Source: Buchnera aphidicola (Periphyllus koelreuteriae)
GTDB lineage: Bacteria > Pseudomonadota > Gammaproteobacteria > Enterobacterales > Enterobacteriaceae
Reading direction: 5' to 3'
DNA: 64,000 bases
Assembly: GCF_039360445.1 (NCBI RefSeq)
Contig: NZ_CP134981.1
Span: 364,160 to 428,159 of the forward strand
The notes beneath the pieces are model-generated. The model worked only from the letters and a program-made list of their open reading frames with translations, did not search any database and had not been told where the DNA came from. A program made the position numbers and the translations under genes. Of the stretch, positions 22,627-32,685 are shown piece by piece (position 1 is the stretch's first letter; every line of letters begins with the position of its first letter).

Positions 22627-23130
22627 TTACTCATAAAGATTTTTAATAGATTTATTTCTTTTTTTAGCAATATCTTTAGGGCATCTCATATTCAATAATC
22701 CATTAATAGTTGCACGAACTACATTTATTGGATTAGTTGAACCATATGTTTTGGCTAAAACATTTTGAATTCCAGAAACTTCTAAAACAGCTCTCATTGC
22801 TCCTCCAGCAATTATTCCTGTACCTTCCGAAGCTGGTTTCATAAATATTTTTGAACTAGTATAATACTCTATGATAGAATGTTGTAAAGTTTTATTTTTT
22901 AATTGAAAACTAATCATATTTCTTTTTGCTCGTTCCATAGCTTTTTGAATAGCAAAAGGAACTTCCCTGGCTTTTCCATATCCAAAACCAACTCTTCCAT
23001 TTTTATTACCAACTACAGTTAATGCAGTAAAAGAAAAAATTCTTCCACCTTTTACTGTTTTAGAAACTCTATTAACTGTAATAAGTTTTTCTTGTAATTC
23101 TCCTAAATTTTTTTTTTCATTAAAAATCAT
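22627..23130 (-). CDS. rpsE: 30S ribosomal protein S5
   Basis: 167 residues from [16 protein letters not shown], matching the E. coli length. An upstream in-frame ATG at 23160 would add 10 residues but overlaps rplR, while AAGGAAAA stands before the chosen [22 protein letters not shown] and [19 protein letters not shown] are intact. Confidence 0.95.
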   Translation of the reverse strand: MIFNEKKNLGELQEKLITVNRVSKTVKGGRIFSFTALTVVGNKNGRVGFGYGKAREVPFAIQKAMERAKRNMISFQLKNKTLQHSIIEYYTSSKIFMKPASEGTGIIAGGAMRAVLEVSGIQNVLAKTYGSTNPINVVRATINGLLNMRCPKDIAKKRNKSIKNLYE

Positions 23131-23143
23131 AAAATTATTTTCC

Positions 23144-23488
23144 TTAAAACTGAAGACCAAATTTACGAGCAGAATTTGCTAATACTTTTATTCTTCCATG
23201 ATATTTAAATCCTGAGCGATCAAAAGAAACTTTTGTAATTCCTTTTTTTAATGCTCTTTTAGCAATAATTTCTCCAATCACTTCAGCTGCTTTTTTATTT
23301 CCAGTATATTGTAATTTTTTATTTAATTTCTTTTCTAAAGTTGAAGCTACTGTAATAATTGAAAAATTATCTGAAGAAATTATTTGAGCATAAATATGAC
23401 GAGAAGTTCTATGAACAACTAAACGAATTGATTTTAAAAATTTTAACTTACATCGAATTTTTAAAGCTCTTTTTTTTCTAATTTTCAT
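23144..23488 (-). CDS. rplR: 50S ribosomal protein L18
   Basis: 5S rRNA-binding protein. [14 protein letters not shown] and the end [20 protein letters not shown] are typical. I chose the ATG giving [12 protein letters not shown] (114 residues). An earlier ATG at 23509 gives 121 residues. Neither has a clear ribosome binding site, and the shorter form aligns better with E. coli (117). Confidence 0.9.
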   Translation of the reverse strand: MKIRKKRALKIRCKLKFLKSIRLVVHRTSRHIYAQIISSDNFSIITVASTLEKKLNKKLQYTGNKKAAEVIGEIIAKRALKKGITKVSFDRSGFKYHGRIKVLANSARKFGLQF

Positions 23489-23510
23489 TTTTATATTACA
23501 AAATGTCATA

Positions 23511-24053
23511 TTATTTTTTTTTTGCCTCTTTTGTTTTTACAAATTCATTAAAATAACGTATTCCTTTTCCTTTATATGCATCCGGTTTACGATATAATCT
23601 TAAATTTGCTGATACTTGACCAACTAATTGTTTATCAATTCCTTTAATTAAAATTTCTGTTTGAGATAACAGTTGAACATCAATTCCTACAGGTAAAATG
23701 TATATAATATTATGAGAATATCCTAAAGACATAATAATTTTTTTTTTTTTTAATCCTTCTACTGAAAATTTATATCCAACACCAACTAAAATAAGTTTTT
23801 TAGAAAAACCATATTTTACTCCTAATATCATTGAATTAATTAAAGATCTTGCAGTTCCAGCTTGCATCCATCCATACGAACTAGATATTTTAGATTTAAA
23901 ATTTAATTTTTTTTGTTCAAAATTTATTTTTACAAGAGAATGTATAGTTTTTTTTAAAACTCCTTTTTTTCCTTCTATTGTAATATTTTGTTTATTTAAA
24001 TAAATTTTTATATCATCAGGTATAATAATTGAACGTTTGGCGATTCTAGACAT
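23511..24053 (-). CDS. rplF: 50S ribosomal protein L6
   Basis: 180 residues (177 in E. coli). [15 protein letters not shown] start and the C-terminal signature [13 protein letters not shown] are present. Confidence 0.97.
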   Translation of the reverse strand: MSRIAKRSIIIPDDIKIYLNKQNITIEGKKGVLKKTIHSLVKINFEQKKLNFKSKISSSYGWMQAGTARSLINSMILGVKYGFSKKLILVGVGYKFSVEGLKKKKIIMSLGYSHNIIYILPVGIDVQLLSQTEILIKGIDKQLVGQVSANLRLYRKPDAYKGKGIRYFNEFVKTKEAKKK

Positions 24054-24069
24054 TTTTACTCCCTATTTA

Positions 24070-24462
24070 TTAAGAAATATAACAAATAATTTCTCCACCT
24101 AAACCCTTCTGTCTTGCTTCTTTATCTGAGAGTATTCCTTTTGAAGTAGAGATAATAGATATTCCAAGACCAGACATAACCTTAGAAATATTATTTTTTT
24201 TTTTATATACTCGCAATCTAGGTTTACTTACTCGTTTTATTTTTTCAATTACAGGTTTTCCTTTAAAATATTTTAAAAAAATTTCTAATATAGGTTTTAT
24301 AGATTTTTTAACAAAAAAATCTTTAATATATCCTTCTTTTTTTAATAATATCGTAATTTCTTTTTTAAAATTTGAAAACGGAATTTTAACAGAAATTTTA
24401 TTAGCAGATTGTCCATTCTTAATACGAATAAACATATCTGATATTGGATCATGCATACTCAT
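24070..24462 (-). CDS. rpsH: 30S ribosomal protein S8
   Basis: 130 residues as in E. coli. [18 protein letters not shown] start and the C-terminal [20 protein letters not shown] are conserved. S8 is the spc operon repressor in E. coli; no target site could be judged here. Confidence 0.98.
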   Translation of the reverse strand: MSMHDPISDMFIRIKNGQSANKISVKIPFSNFKKEITILLKKEGYIKDFFVKKSIKPILEIFLKYFKGKPVIEKIKRVSKPRLRVYKKKNNISKVMSGLGISIISTSKGILSDKEARQKGLGGEIICYIS

Positions 24463-24502
24463 AATATTTTTCCTAAAAAATAAAAATTATATTATAAAAA
24501 AA

Positions 24503-24808
24503 TTACCAACTAGATTTTCTTAAACCTGGTATTTCTCCTCTCATAGCTGCTTCTCTTAATTTAATTCTACTTAATCCAAATTTTCTTAAAAATCCATGTG
24601 GTCTACCAGTTAAGTAACAACGATTTCGTTGTCTTGATAAACTAGAATCTCTAGGTAATTTTTGTAATTTTAAAACAGCATTCCATCGATCTTTTTTTGA
24701 AATATTTATATTTAAAATAAGATTTTTTAATTTAACTCTTTGTTTATAAAATTTTTTTGATAAATTTATTCTTTTTACTTCTCTTGCTTTCATAGATTGT
24801 TTTGCCAT
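24503..24808 (-). CDS. rpsN: 30S ribosomal protein S14
   Basis: 101 residues, the long zinc-free S14 of gammaproteobacteria. Signature [20 protein letters not shown] and the end [13 protein letters not shown] are intact. Confidence 0.98.
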   Translation of the reverse strand: MAKQSMKAREVKRINLSKKFYKQRVKLKNLILNINISKKDRWNAVLKLQKLPRDSSLSRQRNRCYLTGRPHGFLRKFGLSRIKLREAAMRGEIPGLRKSSW

Positions 24809-24827
24809 TCAATATACCTTCATTTAT

Positions 24828-25367
24828 TTATTTTATAAAAGGAAAATTAAATTCTGATAATAAAAATAAACCTTCAAGATTAGATTTAGCAGTTGTAATT
24901 ATTGATACATCTAACCCTCTAATTTTATCAATTTTATCATAATCAATCTCTGGAAAAATAATTTGTTCTTTTATTCCAAAATTATAATTTCCATATCCAT
25001 CAAAAGAATTTTTTGAAAATCCTCGAAAATCTCTAATTCTAGGCATAGCAATATTAATTAATTTATTTAAAAAATGCCATTTTCTTAAACCTCTTAAAGT
25101 AACTTTACATCCAATTGCATATCCTTGTCGAATTTTAAAACCTGCTATTGATTTTCTTGCCTTAGTAATAATAGGTTTTTGACCAGAAATTAAAGTTAAA
25201 TCTGAAATAGCATATTCTAATTTTTTTTTATTTAAAATAGCTTCTCCAACACCCATATTTAAAACTATTTTATTAATTTGTGGAACTTGCATAGTTGAAT
25301 GATATTTAAATTTTTTCATCATTTTAAAGATTATTTTTTTTTTATAAAAAGTATACATATCAAGCAT
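24828..25367 (-). CDS. rplE: 50S ribosomal protein L5
   Basis: 179 residues, exactly the E. coli length. Conserved [18 protein letters not shown] and [20 protein letters not shown]. Binds 5S rRNA with L18. Confidence 0.98.
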   Translation of the reverse strand: MLDMYTFYKKKIIFKMMKKFKYHSTMQVPQINKIVLNMGVGEAILNKKKLEYAISDLTLISGQKPIITKARKSIAGFKIRQGYAIGCKVTLRGLRKWHFLNKLINIAMPRIRDFRGFSKNSFDGYGNYNFGIKEQIIFPEIDYDKIDKIRGLDVSIITTAKSNLEGLFLLSEFNFPFIK

Positions 25368-25384
25368 AATTATATTCCAAATTA

Positions 25385-25696
25385 CTATATATATAGATTA
25401 TTAGATTTTAAAAACCTTATTTTTTTTCCATTTTTGAATTTAAATCCTATTCTATCTGGTTTATTCGTTTTAGGATTTAAAATAGCAATATTCGAAATAT
25501 GAATACCAGATTCTATTTTAATAATTCCTCCTGTTTTATTTTGAGATGGAATAGGTTTTTGGTGTTTTGTAATAATATTTATTCCTTTTACAATAACTTT
25601 ATCATTAGATAATATTTTTATAACTAATCCAATTTTTTTTTTATCTTTTCCGGTCAAAACTATTACTTTATCATTTAATCGAATTTTAGATGCCAT
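25385..25696 (-). CDS. rplX: 50S ribosomal protein L24
   Basis: 103 residues with the KOW motif ([20 protein letters not shown]) and the [16 protein letters not shown] tail. Assembly initiator of the large subunit. Confidence 0.97.
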   Translation of the reverse strand: MASKIRLNDKVIVLTGKDKKKIGLVIKILSNDKVIVKGINIITKHQKPIPSQNKTGGIIKIESGIHISNIAILNPKTNKPDRIGFKFKNGKKIRFLKSNNLYI

Positions 25697-25717
25697 TTTA
25701 TGATACCTATTTTATTT

Positions 25718-26086
25718 TTATAACACTTCTGGAGCTAAAGAAATAATTTTCATAAATTTTTCTGTTCGTAATTCTCTAGTTACTGGTCCAAATATTCGAG
25801 TCCCAATTGGTTGTTCATTATTATTTAAAACAACACATGCATTATTATCAAATCGAATTAATGAACCATCTGATCGTCTCATTCCTTTTTTAGTTCTTAC
25901 AATAACAGCCTTTAAAACTTCTCCTTTTTTTACTTTTCCACGAGGAATTGCTTCTTTTATTGTAATTTTAATAACATCTCCAATATTTGCATATCTACGT
26001 TTAGAACCACCTAAAACTTTAATACACATTACTGAACGAGCGCCTGAATTGTCTGCAACATTTAATACTGTTTGTTCTTGAATCAT
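25718..26086 (-). CDS. rplN: 50S ribosomal protein L14
   Basis: 122 residues. [20 protein letters not shown] and [13 protein letters not shown] are diagnostic. First gene of the E. coli spc operon; here a hairpin separates it from rpsQ. Confidence 0.98.
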   Translation of the reverse strand: MIQEQTVLNVADNSGARSVMCIKVLGGSKRRYANIGDVIKITIKEAIPRGKVKKGEVLKAVIVRTKKGMRRSDGSLIRFDNNACVVLNNNEQPIGTRIFGPVTRELRTEKFMKIISLAPEVL

Positions 26087-26112
26087 ATAAAAATCCTATT
26101 TTTTTAAAATTA

Positions 26113-26150
26113 TAGAAAACATGAAAATAAATTTTTTGTCATGTTTTCTA
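26113..26150 (-). terminator. Hairpin at the S10/spc operon boundary
   Basis: Perfect 12-bp inverted repeat TAGAAAACATGA (26113-26124) / TCATGTTTTCTA (26139-26150) with a 14-base loop, filling the rpsQ-rplN gap. On the minus strand it is followed by TATAATTTT. It may be a weak terminator, an attenuator, or an mRNA processing or stability stem. Confidence 0.6.
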
Positions 26151-26160
26151 AATATTTCTT

Positions 26161-26415
26161 TTAAAAAACACATTTTTTAATAATATTAACCAAAGTCCAA
26201 GATTTTGTTTTAGAAATTGGTCGACATTCTTTAATAAAAACTTTATCTCCAATTGAACATTGATTAAATTCATCATGTACATGAAATTTAGTTCTTCGTT
26301 TAATAAACTTTTTATATATAGGATGTTTTATAAATCGTTCCACAAGAACTATTACAGATTTTTGCATTTTATCACTTATAACATAACCCTGTAAAAATTT
26401 ACTTTTCTTTAACAT
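26161..26415 (-). CDS. rpsQ: 30S ribosomal protein S17
   Basis: 84 residues, as in E. coli. [20 protein letters not shown] start and [13 protein letters not shown] signature. Its first codons overlap the end of rpmC by 17 bases. Confidence 0.97.
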   Translation of the reverse strand: MLKKSKFLQGYVISDKMQKSVIVLVERFIKHPIYKKFIKRRTKFHVHDEFNQCSIGDKVFIKECRPISKTKSWTLVNIIKKCVF

Positions 26416-26605
26416 GTAACAATTCCTTTTCAGACAATAATGTTTTTATAACAGCTATATTTTTTCTATTAATTTTTAATAAATGAGTTTGATTTAATTT
26501 TTTAGAAGATAATTGCATACGTAAATTAAATTGTTCTTGTAATAAACTAAACAATTCTTTCTTTAAAAATTCAATATTTTTAGTTCTTAATTGTTTTATT
26601 TTCAT
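26399..26605 (-). CDS. rpmC: 50S ribosomal protein L29
   Basis: 68 residues (63 in E. coli), two helices: [20 protein letters not shown] then [17 protein letters not shown]. Starts within the stop of rplP (ATGA overlap). Confidence 0.96.
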   Translation of the reverse strand: MKIKQLRTKNIEFLKKELFSLLQEQFNLRMQLSSKKLNQTHLLKINRKNIAVIKTLLSEKELLHVKEK

Positions 26606-27015
26606 AAATTTTCCATTTTAAAAACAAATATTGTTTTCATAGGTAATTTTGCTGCAGCTAATTTAAAAGCTTCTCGAGCAAGAAATTCAGAAATTCCATT
26701 AATTTCATATAATATTTTTCCTGGTTGTATTAAAGATACCCAATATTCAACATTACCTTTTCCTTTTCCCATACGAACTTCTAATGGTTTTTGAGTAATT
26801 GGTTTATCTGGAAAAATACGTATCCAAACTTGTCCAACTCTTTTAATATATCTAGCTATACTTCTACGAGCTGATTCAATTTGACGAGAAGTTAAACGAC
26901 CTCTTGTAATTGCTTTTAATCCAAAAGTTCCAAAAATAATTTTATCATTAAAGACTAAACCTCTATTTCTTCCTTTATGCATTTTTCTAAATTTTGTTTT
27001 TTTTGGTTGCAACAT
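26602..27015 (-). CDS. rplP: 50S ribosomal protein L16
   Basis: 137 residues. [19 protein letters not shown] start, [20 protein letters not shown] and [17 protein letters not shown] are conserved. Its stop overlaps the rpmC start. Confidence 0.98.
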   Translation of the reverse strand: MLQPKKTKFRKMHKGRNRGLVFNDKIIFGTFGLKAITRGRLTSRQIESARRSIARYIKRVGQVWIRIFPDKPITQKPLEVRMGKGKGNVEYWVSLIQPGKILYEINGISEFLAREAFKLAAAKLPMKTIFVFKMENL

Positions 27016-27031
27016 TTTTAAAAAATTCTCC

Positions 27032-27730
27032 TTACTTACGAATTCTTTTATTTTGTTTTTTAAATTTATAATTTAATTTAATTTTTTCAATTTTAGGCAT
27101 TCCTCCTAAAATTTCTCCTTTAAAAATCCAAACTTTTACACCTACTACTCCATAAATAGTATGAGCTTCTAAAGAACTATAATCAATATCTGCTCTTAAA
27201 GTATGCAAAGGTACTCTTCCTTCTCTTTGCCATTCTGTTCTTGCTATCTCTGCTCCACCTAATCTTCCACTAATTTCTACTTTAATTCCTTTTGCTCCAT
27301 GTCGCATTGAGTTTTGTATAGCTCTTTTCATGGCTCTTCTAAACATTACTCGTCGTTCTAATTGAGATACAATGTTATCTGCAACTAATTTTGCATCTAA
27401 TTCTGGATTTTTAATTTCTGAAATAGTAATTTGAGACGGAACTTTAGATATATTAGAAACATTTTTTCTTAAATTTTCTATATCTTCTCCCTTTTTTCCA
27501 ATTACAATTCCAGGACGAGCTGTAAATATAATTACTTTCATTGTTTTTGCTGGTCTTTCAATAATAATCTTAGAAACAGAAGCTCTACATAATTTTTTCA
27601 TTAAAAACTGACGAACTTTAAAATCACTATTTAAATAATGTGAAAAATTTTTACTATTTGAAAACCATATAGAATTCCATTGTTTAATTATTCCTAATCT
27701 CATTCCATGCGGATGAACTTTTTGTCCCAT
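27032..27730 (-). CDS. rpsC: 30S ribosomal protein S3
   Basis: 232 residues from [20 protein letters not shown] (E. coli 233). An in-frame upstream ATG at 27769 would overlap rplV and adds non-homologous residues, so it is rejected. The KH-domain [12 protein letters not shown] and [13 protein letters not shown] are intact. The tail is shortened and lysine-rich. Confidence 0.96.
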   Translation of the reverse strand: MGQKVHPHGMRLGIIKQWNSIWFSNSKNFSHYLNSDFKVRQFLMKKLCRASVSKIIIERPAKTMKVIIFTARPGIVIGKKGEDIENLRKNVSNISKVPSQITISEIKNPELDAKLVADNIVSQLERRVMFRRAMKRAIQNSMRHGAKGIKVEISGRLGGAEIARTEWQREGRVPLHTLRADIDYSSLEAHTIYGVVGVKVWIFKGEILGGMPKIEKIKLNYKFKKQNKRIRK

Positions 27731-27752
27731 TATGATATTATCTCCAAAATTT

Positions 27753-28082
27753 TTAATCTGAAAGAACAATTGTTATATGACTAGTTCGTTTTAAAATCTG
27801 ATCTGCTCTCCCTTTTGCTCTAGGCATCATTCTTTTCATAGTTGGTCCTTCATCTATCAAAATTGTATTAATATTTAATAAATCTATATCTAATCCATAA
27901 TTGTGTTCTGCATTAGAAATAGCTGATTCAAGAACTTTTTTTATTAACATAGACGCTTTTTTCTTAGAAAAATTTAATATGTCTATTGCTTGATCAACTT
28001 TTTTACCACGAATAACATCTGCTATTAATCTTAATTTTTGAGCAGAAGAACGTGATTTTTTATACTTAGCTATAATTTTCAC
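27753..28082 (-). CDS. rplV: 50S ribosomal protein L22
   Basis: 109 residues (110 in E. coli). [20 protein letters not shown] and the exit-tunnel loop [17 protein letters not shown] are conserved. Confidence 0.97.
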   Translation of the reverse strand: MKIIAKYKKSRSSAQKLRLIADVIRGKKVDQAIDILNFSKKKASMLIKKVLESAISNAEHNYGLDIDLLNINTILIDEGPTMKRMMPRAKGRADQILKRTSHITIVLSD

Positions 28083-28110
28083 ATACTTACCTTATTTTTA
28101 TATAAAAAAT

Positions 28111-28389
28111 TTAGCGTTTTTTTATTTTTCTATCAGCTGAATGACCTCTATATGTTCTAGTCAAAGAAAATTCTCCTAATTTATGACCAACCATTTCATC
28201 TATAATAAATATAGGAATATGTTGTTTTCCATTATATACTAGAATAGTTAAACCTATCATATTTGGAAAAATAGTAGAACGTCTAGACCATGTTTTAATA
28301 GGTGTTTTATCTTTTTTTAAGATAGCTAATTCTACTTTCTTTAATAAACTACCATCAATAAATGGCCCTTTTTTTAAAGAACGAGGCAT
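28111..28389 (-). CDS. rpsS: 30S ribosomal protein S19
   Basis: 92 residues from [16 protein letters not shown], the E. coli length. The open frame reaches 147 bases further upstream into rplB, but that stretch is an out-of-frame reading of rplB and not S19. [15 protein letters not shown] ends the protein. Confidence 0.97.
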   Translation of the reverse strand: MPRSLKKGPFIDGSLLKKVELAILKKDKTPIKTWSRRSTIFPNMIGLTILVYNGKQHIPIFIIDEMVGHKLGEFSLTRTYRGHSADRKIKKR

Positions 28390-28408
28390 AAAATATCCTT
28401 TTATTAAA

Positions 28409-29230
28409 TTATTTCTTACGTGAACGAATAATAAATTTTGTTGTTCTTTTATTTTTTCTTGTTTTTTTTCCTTTTGTTGGTTTTCCCCAAGGTGTAACTG
28501 GATGTTTACCAAAATTTCTTCCTTCACCTCCACCATGAGGATGATCTACTGGATTCATTGCAGTTCCTCTTACAGTTGGTCTTATTCCTCTCCAACGAGA
28601 TGCTCCAGCTTTTCCTAAAACAGATAACATATGCTCAGAGTTTCCAACTTCTCCAATAGTTGCTCTACAACTAGACAAAATTTTTCTCATTTCTCCAGAA
28701 CGCATTCTTACATTAATATAATTTTCTTCTTTTGAAATAATTTGTAAATAACTTCCAGCTGAACGAGCTAACTGACCTCCTTTACCAGGTTTTAATTCAA
28801 CATTATGAATTAATGAACCTACTGGAATTTTATACATAGGCAATGCATTTCCTATTTTAATTTCTGAATTTATTCCAGAACAAATTTTAGAACCAATTTT
28901 TAAATTTTTTGGAGCTAAAATATAACTATATAAACCATCTGTATATAAAATTAATGCAATATTAGAAGAACGATTTGGATCGTACTCTAAACGTATAACT
29001 TTTGCAAAAACATTATCTTTATTTCTTTTAAAATCTATTATACGATATAATTTTTTATGACCTCCTCCAATATGTCTGGTAGTTATTCTTCCTTTATTAT
29101 TTCTCCCTCCATTTTTATTATTTTTTTTTAATAAATTAGAAAAAGGTCTTCCTTTATATAAATTAGAATTTACTACTTTAATTACATGTCTTCTACCTGA
29201 TGATGTTGGTTTACATTTAATAATTGCCAT
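28409..29230 (-). CDS. rplB: 50S ribosomal protein L2
   Basis: 273 residues, as in E. coli. [20 protein letters not shown], with the peptidyl-transferase-proximal histidine, is intact, as is the [13 protein letters not shown] tail. Confidence 0.98.
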   Translation of the reverse strand: MAIIKCKPTSSGRRHVIKVVNSNLYKGRPFSNLLKKNNKNGGRNNKGRITTRHIGGGHKKLYRIIDFKRNKDNVFAKVIRLEYDPNRSSNIALILYTDGLYSYILAPKNLKIGSKICSGINSEIKIGNALPMYKIPVGSLIHNVELKPGKGGQLARSAGSYLQIISKEENYINVRMRSGEMRKILSSCRATIGEVGNSEHMLSVLGKAGASRWRGIRPTVRGTAMNPVDHPHGGGEGRNFGKHPVTPWGKPTKGKKTRKNKRTTKFIIRSRKK

Positions 29231-29245
29231 AAGTTATTCTCTAAT

Positions 29246-29551
29246 TTATTCTGAACTATTATTTAAAAAATCTAAATTTTGATTATTTTTAAAAAAGACA
29301 TAAGCTTTTTTCCAAGTCTTTTTTTTTGTAAAATTTTTTCCTTTCTTTTTTGATTTTCCTTTAACATTTAATATATTTATTTTTTTTACTTCTAATTGAA
29401 ACATTCTAGATACAGATATTTTAATTTCACGTTTAGTAGATTTTTTATTAACTTGTAAAATAATAACTTTATTTTTCTCTCTACATTGATTTGATTTTTC
29501 AGAAATATGTATAGAATTAATTGTTTTAAATAAAAAATTTTTATTTCTCAT
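29246..29551 (-). CDS. rplW: 50S ribosomal protein L23
   Basis: 101 residues (100 in E. coli). HISEKSNQ start region, VNKKSTKREIKISVSRMF and the KVKGKSKKKGK loop fit L23, which sits at the tunnel exit and docks SRP. The ATG overlaps the rplD stop (ATGA). Confidence 0.96.
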   Translation of the reverse strand: MRNKNFLFKTINSIHISEKSNQCREKNKVIILQVNKKSTKREIKISVSRMFQLEVKKINILNVKGKSKKKGKNFTKKKTWKKAYVFFKNNQNLDFLNNSSE

Positions 29552-30153
29552 AAAAGTATTTTCTCTATATTTTTTAAAGCTTTTAAAGTAATTAATACAG
29601 ATGAATAAGTTAATAACATTAAAGGATGAACAAAATTTGTACTAATTACTTTAACTTTATATAAATTTCTAGAAGCTAAAAAAAGTTTTTTATCTATCTT
29701 TTTTTTAATAATTAATACATTTGTTAAATTTAAAATATTTAATTTTTTTAATAATTTTTTTGTTTTTGGATATTTTATTTTAAAACTTTTTAATATAATT
29801 AATTTATCTTTTTTAATTAATTTAGAAAAAATACATTTTAAAGCCCCACGATACATTTTCTTATTAATTTTTTGAGAATAATCCCTTGTTTTAGAAGCAA
29901 AAGTTACTCCACCAGATCTCCAAAGAGGACTTCTAATAGATCCAACACGAGCTCTTCCTGTCCCTTTTTGACGCCATGGTTTTTTTCCAGAACCAGAAAC
30001 TTCAGATCTATTTTTTTGAGATTTTGTTCCTTGTCTTTTAGAAATAGAGTATGAATTTAAAACTTGATGAACTAAAATTTTATTAAAATTACAATTAAAA
30101 ACAGATTTAGATACATTAATAATTTCTTTTGTATCTTTTAATATTAATTCCAT
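29548..30153 (-). CDS. rplD: 50S ribosomal protein L4
   Basis: 201 residues from MELILKDTKEIINVSKSV, equal to E. coli. The start is decided by a very strong AAGGAGGTG six bases before this ATG. A GTG three codons upstream lies inside that ribosome binding site and is excluded. The tunnel loop RQGTKSQKNRSEVSGSGKKP and RQKGTGRARVGS are present. Confidence 0.96.
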   Translation of the reverse strand: MELILKDTKEIINVSKSVFNCNFNKILVHQVLNSYSISKRQGTKSQKNRSEVSGSGKKPWRQKGTGRARVGSIRSPLWRSGGVTFASKTRDYSQKINKKMYRGALKCIFSKLIKKDKLIILKSFKIKYPKTKKLLKKLNILNLTNVLIIKKKIDKKLFLASRNLYKVKVISTNFVHPLMLLTYSSVLITLKALKNIEKILL

Positions 30154-30166
30154 TAAATTCACCTCC

Positions 30167-30802
30167 TTAATTTTGTTTTACAGCTGGTTTAATAATTAAA
30201 TTTCCGCCTAAAACTCCAGGAACAGATCCTTTTATTAAAATATAATTATTTTTTTTACTAATTTTTACAACTAATAAACTTTGTATAGTTACTTTTGTAT
30301 TTCCTAAATGACCGGCCATTTTTTTTCCTTTAAAAACCCTTCCTGGAGTTTGATTTTGACCAATTGAACCAGGAGCTCTATGAGATAAAGAGTTTCCATG
30401 AGAAGAATCTTGAGAAGAAAAATTCCAACGTTTAATGGTTCCAGAAAAACCTTTACCTTTAGATAATCCAGTAACATCTACTTTTTTTATATTTTTAAAA
30501 TAATCTAAATTAATAACTTGACCAATAAAAAATTTATTATTTAATGGTACTTTAAATTCCCATAATCCACGTCCTGGAATAATTTTATTTTTATTAAAAT
30601 GACCTAATTCTGGTTTTGTTAAAGAGCTTAATTTTTTTTTTCCTGTAGTTAATTGAACCATAAAAAATTTTTTAAAACCAATATTTTTAATTTGAGTAAT
30701 TCTATTTTCAGTAACCTTAATAACAGTTACAGGAGTAGAATACCCTTCTTTTTTATTAAAAATTCTAGTCATGCCAATTTTTTTACCCACTAATCCAAGC
30801 AC
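30167..30802 (-). CDS. rplC: 50S ribosomal protein L3
   Basis: 211 residues (209 in E. coli). [15 protein letters not shown] start and the loop [20 protein letters not shown], containing the methylatable Gln region, are conserved. Confidence 0.97.
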   Translation of the reverse strand: MLGLVGKKIGMTRIFNKKEGYSTPVTVIKVTENRITQIKNIGFKKFFMVQLTTGKKKLSSLTKPELGHFNKNKIIPGRGLWEFKVPLNNKFFIGQVINLDYFKNIKKVDVTGLSKGKGFSGTIKRWNFSSQDSSHGNSLSHRAPGSIGQNQTPGRVFKGKKMAGHLGNTKVTIQSLLVVKISKKNNYILIKGSVPGVLGGNLIIKPAVKQN

Positions 30803-30833
30803 AATTTTTATTAACTCCTTAAATTTTATTTAA

Positions 30834-31187
<354 letters not shown>

Positions 31188-31189
31188 TT

Positions 31190-31213
31190 ACTCTCTATAA
31201 ATTTTTAGAGAGT
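31190..31213 (-). promoter_or_regulatory. Hairpin in the S10 operon leader
   Basis: Perfect 8-bp stem ACTCTCTA (31190-31197) / TAGAGAGT (31206-31213) about 45 bases before rpsJ, followed on the minus strand by a T-rich stretch. E. coli controls this operon by L4-dependent attenuation in the leader. Whether this short stem is a remnant of that is inference. Confidence 0.45.
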
Positions 31214-31388
31214 ATCTTAAAATAATTTATTTTAATATTTATTTTAAAAAAAAATAAATATATACTAAAATTTTTATTATTTATCTATAAATAATATTAT
31301 AAAATAAACTTTTTTACAAACTAATAAATATTATATTATAAATAAAACATATATATATTGTTATATATTTTTTATAAAAAATTTTTAA

Positions 31389-31417
31389 ATCAAGAAAAGA
31401 CAAAATCTTTTCTTGAT
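31389..31417 (-). terminator. Terminator after tuf (end of str operon)
   Basis: Perfect 12-bp stem ATCAAGAAAAGA (31389-31400) / TCTTTTCTTGAT (31406-31417), loop CAAAA, 33 bases past the tuf stop, with T-rich sequence downstream on the minus strand. Confidence 0.8.
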
Positions 31418-31449
31418 AATAAAAAATATCATATTATTTTTTATATTTT

Positions 31450-32634
31450 TTAACTTAGAACTTTAGATACAACTCCAGCTCCAACTGTTCTTCCACCTTC
31501 TCTAATAGCAAATCGTAAACCATCTGACATTGCTACTGGATGTATTAAAGTTACTGTCATTTTAATATTATCTCCAGGCATCACCATTTCAATATCTTTT
31601 GGTAATTCAACAAAACCTGTAACATCAGTTGTTCTAAAATAGAATTGAGGTCTATATCCCTTAAAAAAAGGAGTATGTCTTCCTCCTTCTTCTTTAGATA
31701 ACACATATACTTCAGATTCAAATTTTATATGAGGTAAAATGCTTCCTGGTTTTGATAATACTTGACCTCTTTCAATATCATCTCTTTTTGTTCCTCTTAA
31801 TAAAACTCCTATATTTTCTCCAGCTCGTCCTTCATCCAATAATTTTCTAAACATTTCTACACCAGTACAAATAGTTTTAGTTGTAGGTTTAATTCCAACT
31901 ATTTCTACTTCTTCTCCTACTTTAATAATTCCTCTTTCAACTCTTCCAGTAACAACAGTTCCTCTTCCAGAAATAGAGAATACATCTTCTATAGGTAATA
32001 AAAATGGTTCATCAATTGCCCTTTTAGGTTCAGGAATATAATTATCTAATATATTAGCTAAATCAATTATTTTAGATTCCCATTTAGAATCCCCTTCTAA
32101 AGCTTTTAAAGCAGAACCTCGTATAATAGGAGTATTATCTCCTGGAAATTCATATTGAGTTAATAAATCTCTTACTTCCATTTCAACTAATTCTAATAAT
32201 TCTTCATCATCAACCATATCGCATTTATTTAAAAAAACAATAATATAAGGCACGCCAACTTGTCTTCCAAGCAAAATATGTTCTCTAGTTTGAGGCATTG
32301 GTCCATCAGTAGCAGCAACAACTAATATTGCACCATCCATTTGAGCAGCTCCGGTAATCATATTTTTTATATAATCAGCATGCCCAGGACAATCAACATG
32401 TGCATAATGTCTATTTTTTGTATCATATTCAACATGTGATGTATTAATTGTAATACCCCTAGCTTTTTCTTCAGGAGCATTATCTATTTGATCAAAGGCT
32501 TTGGCTGATCCACCATAATTTTTTGATAAAACAGTAGTAATAGCTGCTGTTAAAGTAGTTTTTCCGTGATCAACATGACCAATAGTTCCTACATTAATAT
32601 GAACTTTTAAACGTTTAAATTTTTCTTTTGACAT
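31450..32634 (-). CDS. tuf: Elongation factor Tu
   Basis: 394 residues, the E. coli length. GTP-binding motifs [16 protein letters not shown] and NKCDMVDD are intact, as is the end [10 protein letters not shown]. Delivers aminoacyl-tRNA to the ribosome. Last gene of the str operon (rpsL-rpsG-fusA-tuf). Only one tuf copy is visible in this window. Confidence 0.98.
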   Translation of the reverse strand: MSKEKFKRLKVHINVGTIGHVDHGKTTLTAAITTVLSKNYGGSAKAFDQIDNAPEEKARGITINTSHVEYDTKNRHYAHVDCPGHADYIKNMITGAAQMDGAILVVAATDGPMPQTREHILLGRQVGVPYIIVFLNKCDMVDDEELLELVEMEVRDLLTQYEFPGDNTPIIRGSALKALEGDSKWESKIIDLANILDNYIPEPKRAIDEPFLLPIEDVFSISGRGTVVTGRVERGIIKVGEEVEIVGIKPTTKTICTGVEMFRKLLDEGRAGENIGVLLRGTKRDDIERGQVLSKPGSILPHIKFESEVYVLSKEEGGRHTPFFKGYRPQFYFRTTDVTGFVELPKDIEMVMPGDNIKMTVTLIHPVAMSDGLRFAIREGGRTVGAGVVSKVLS

Positions 32635-32685
32635 AATTTAACCTTAAAATAAAAATATTTATAATTTTTTTAAATAAAAATTAAT

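Noticed and set aside
31214-31388. TTGTAA-17-TATTAT promoter for rpsJ
   Set aside because: Such pairs occur by chance throughout this AT-rich sequence; no G/C-containing element distinguishes it.
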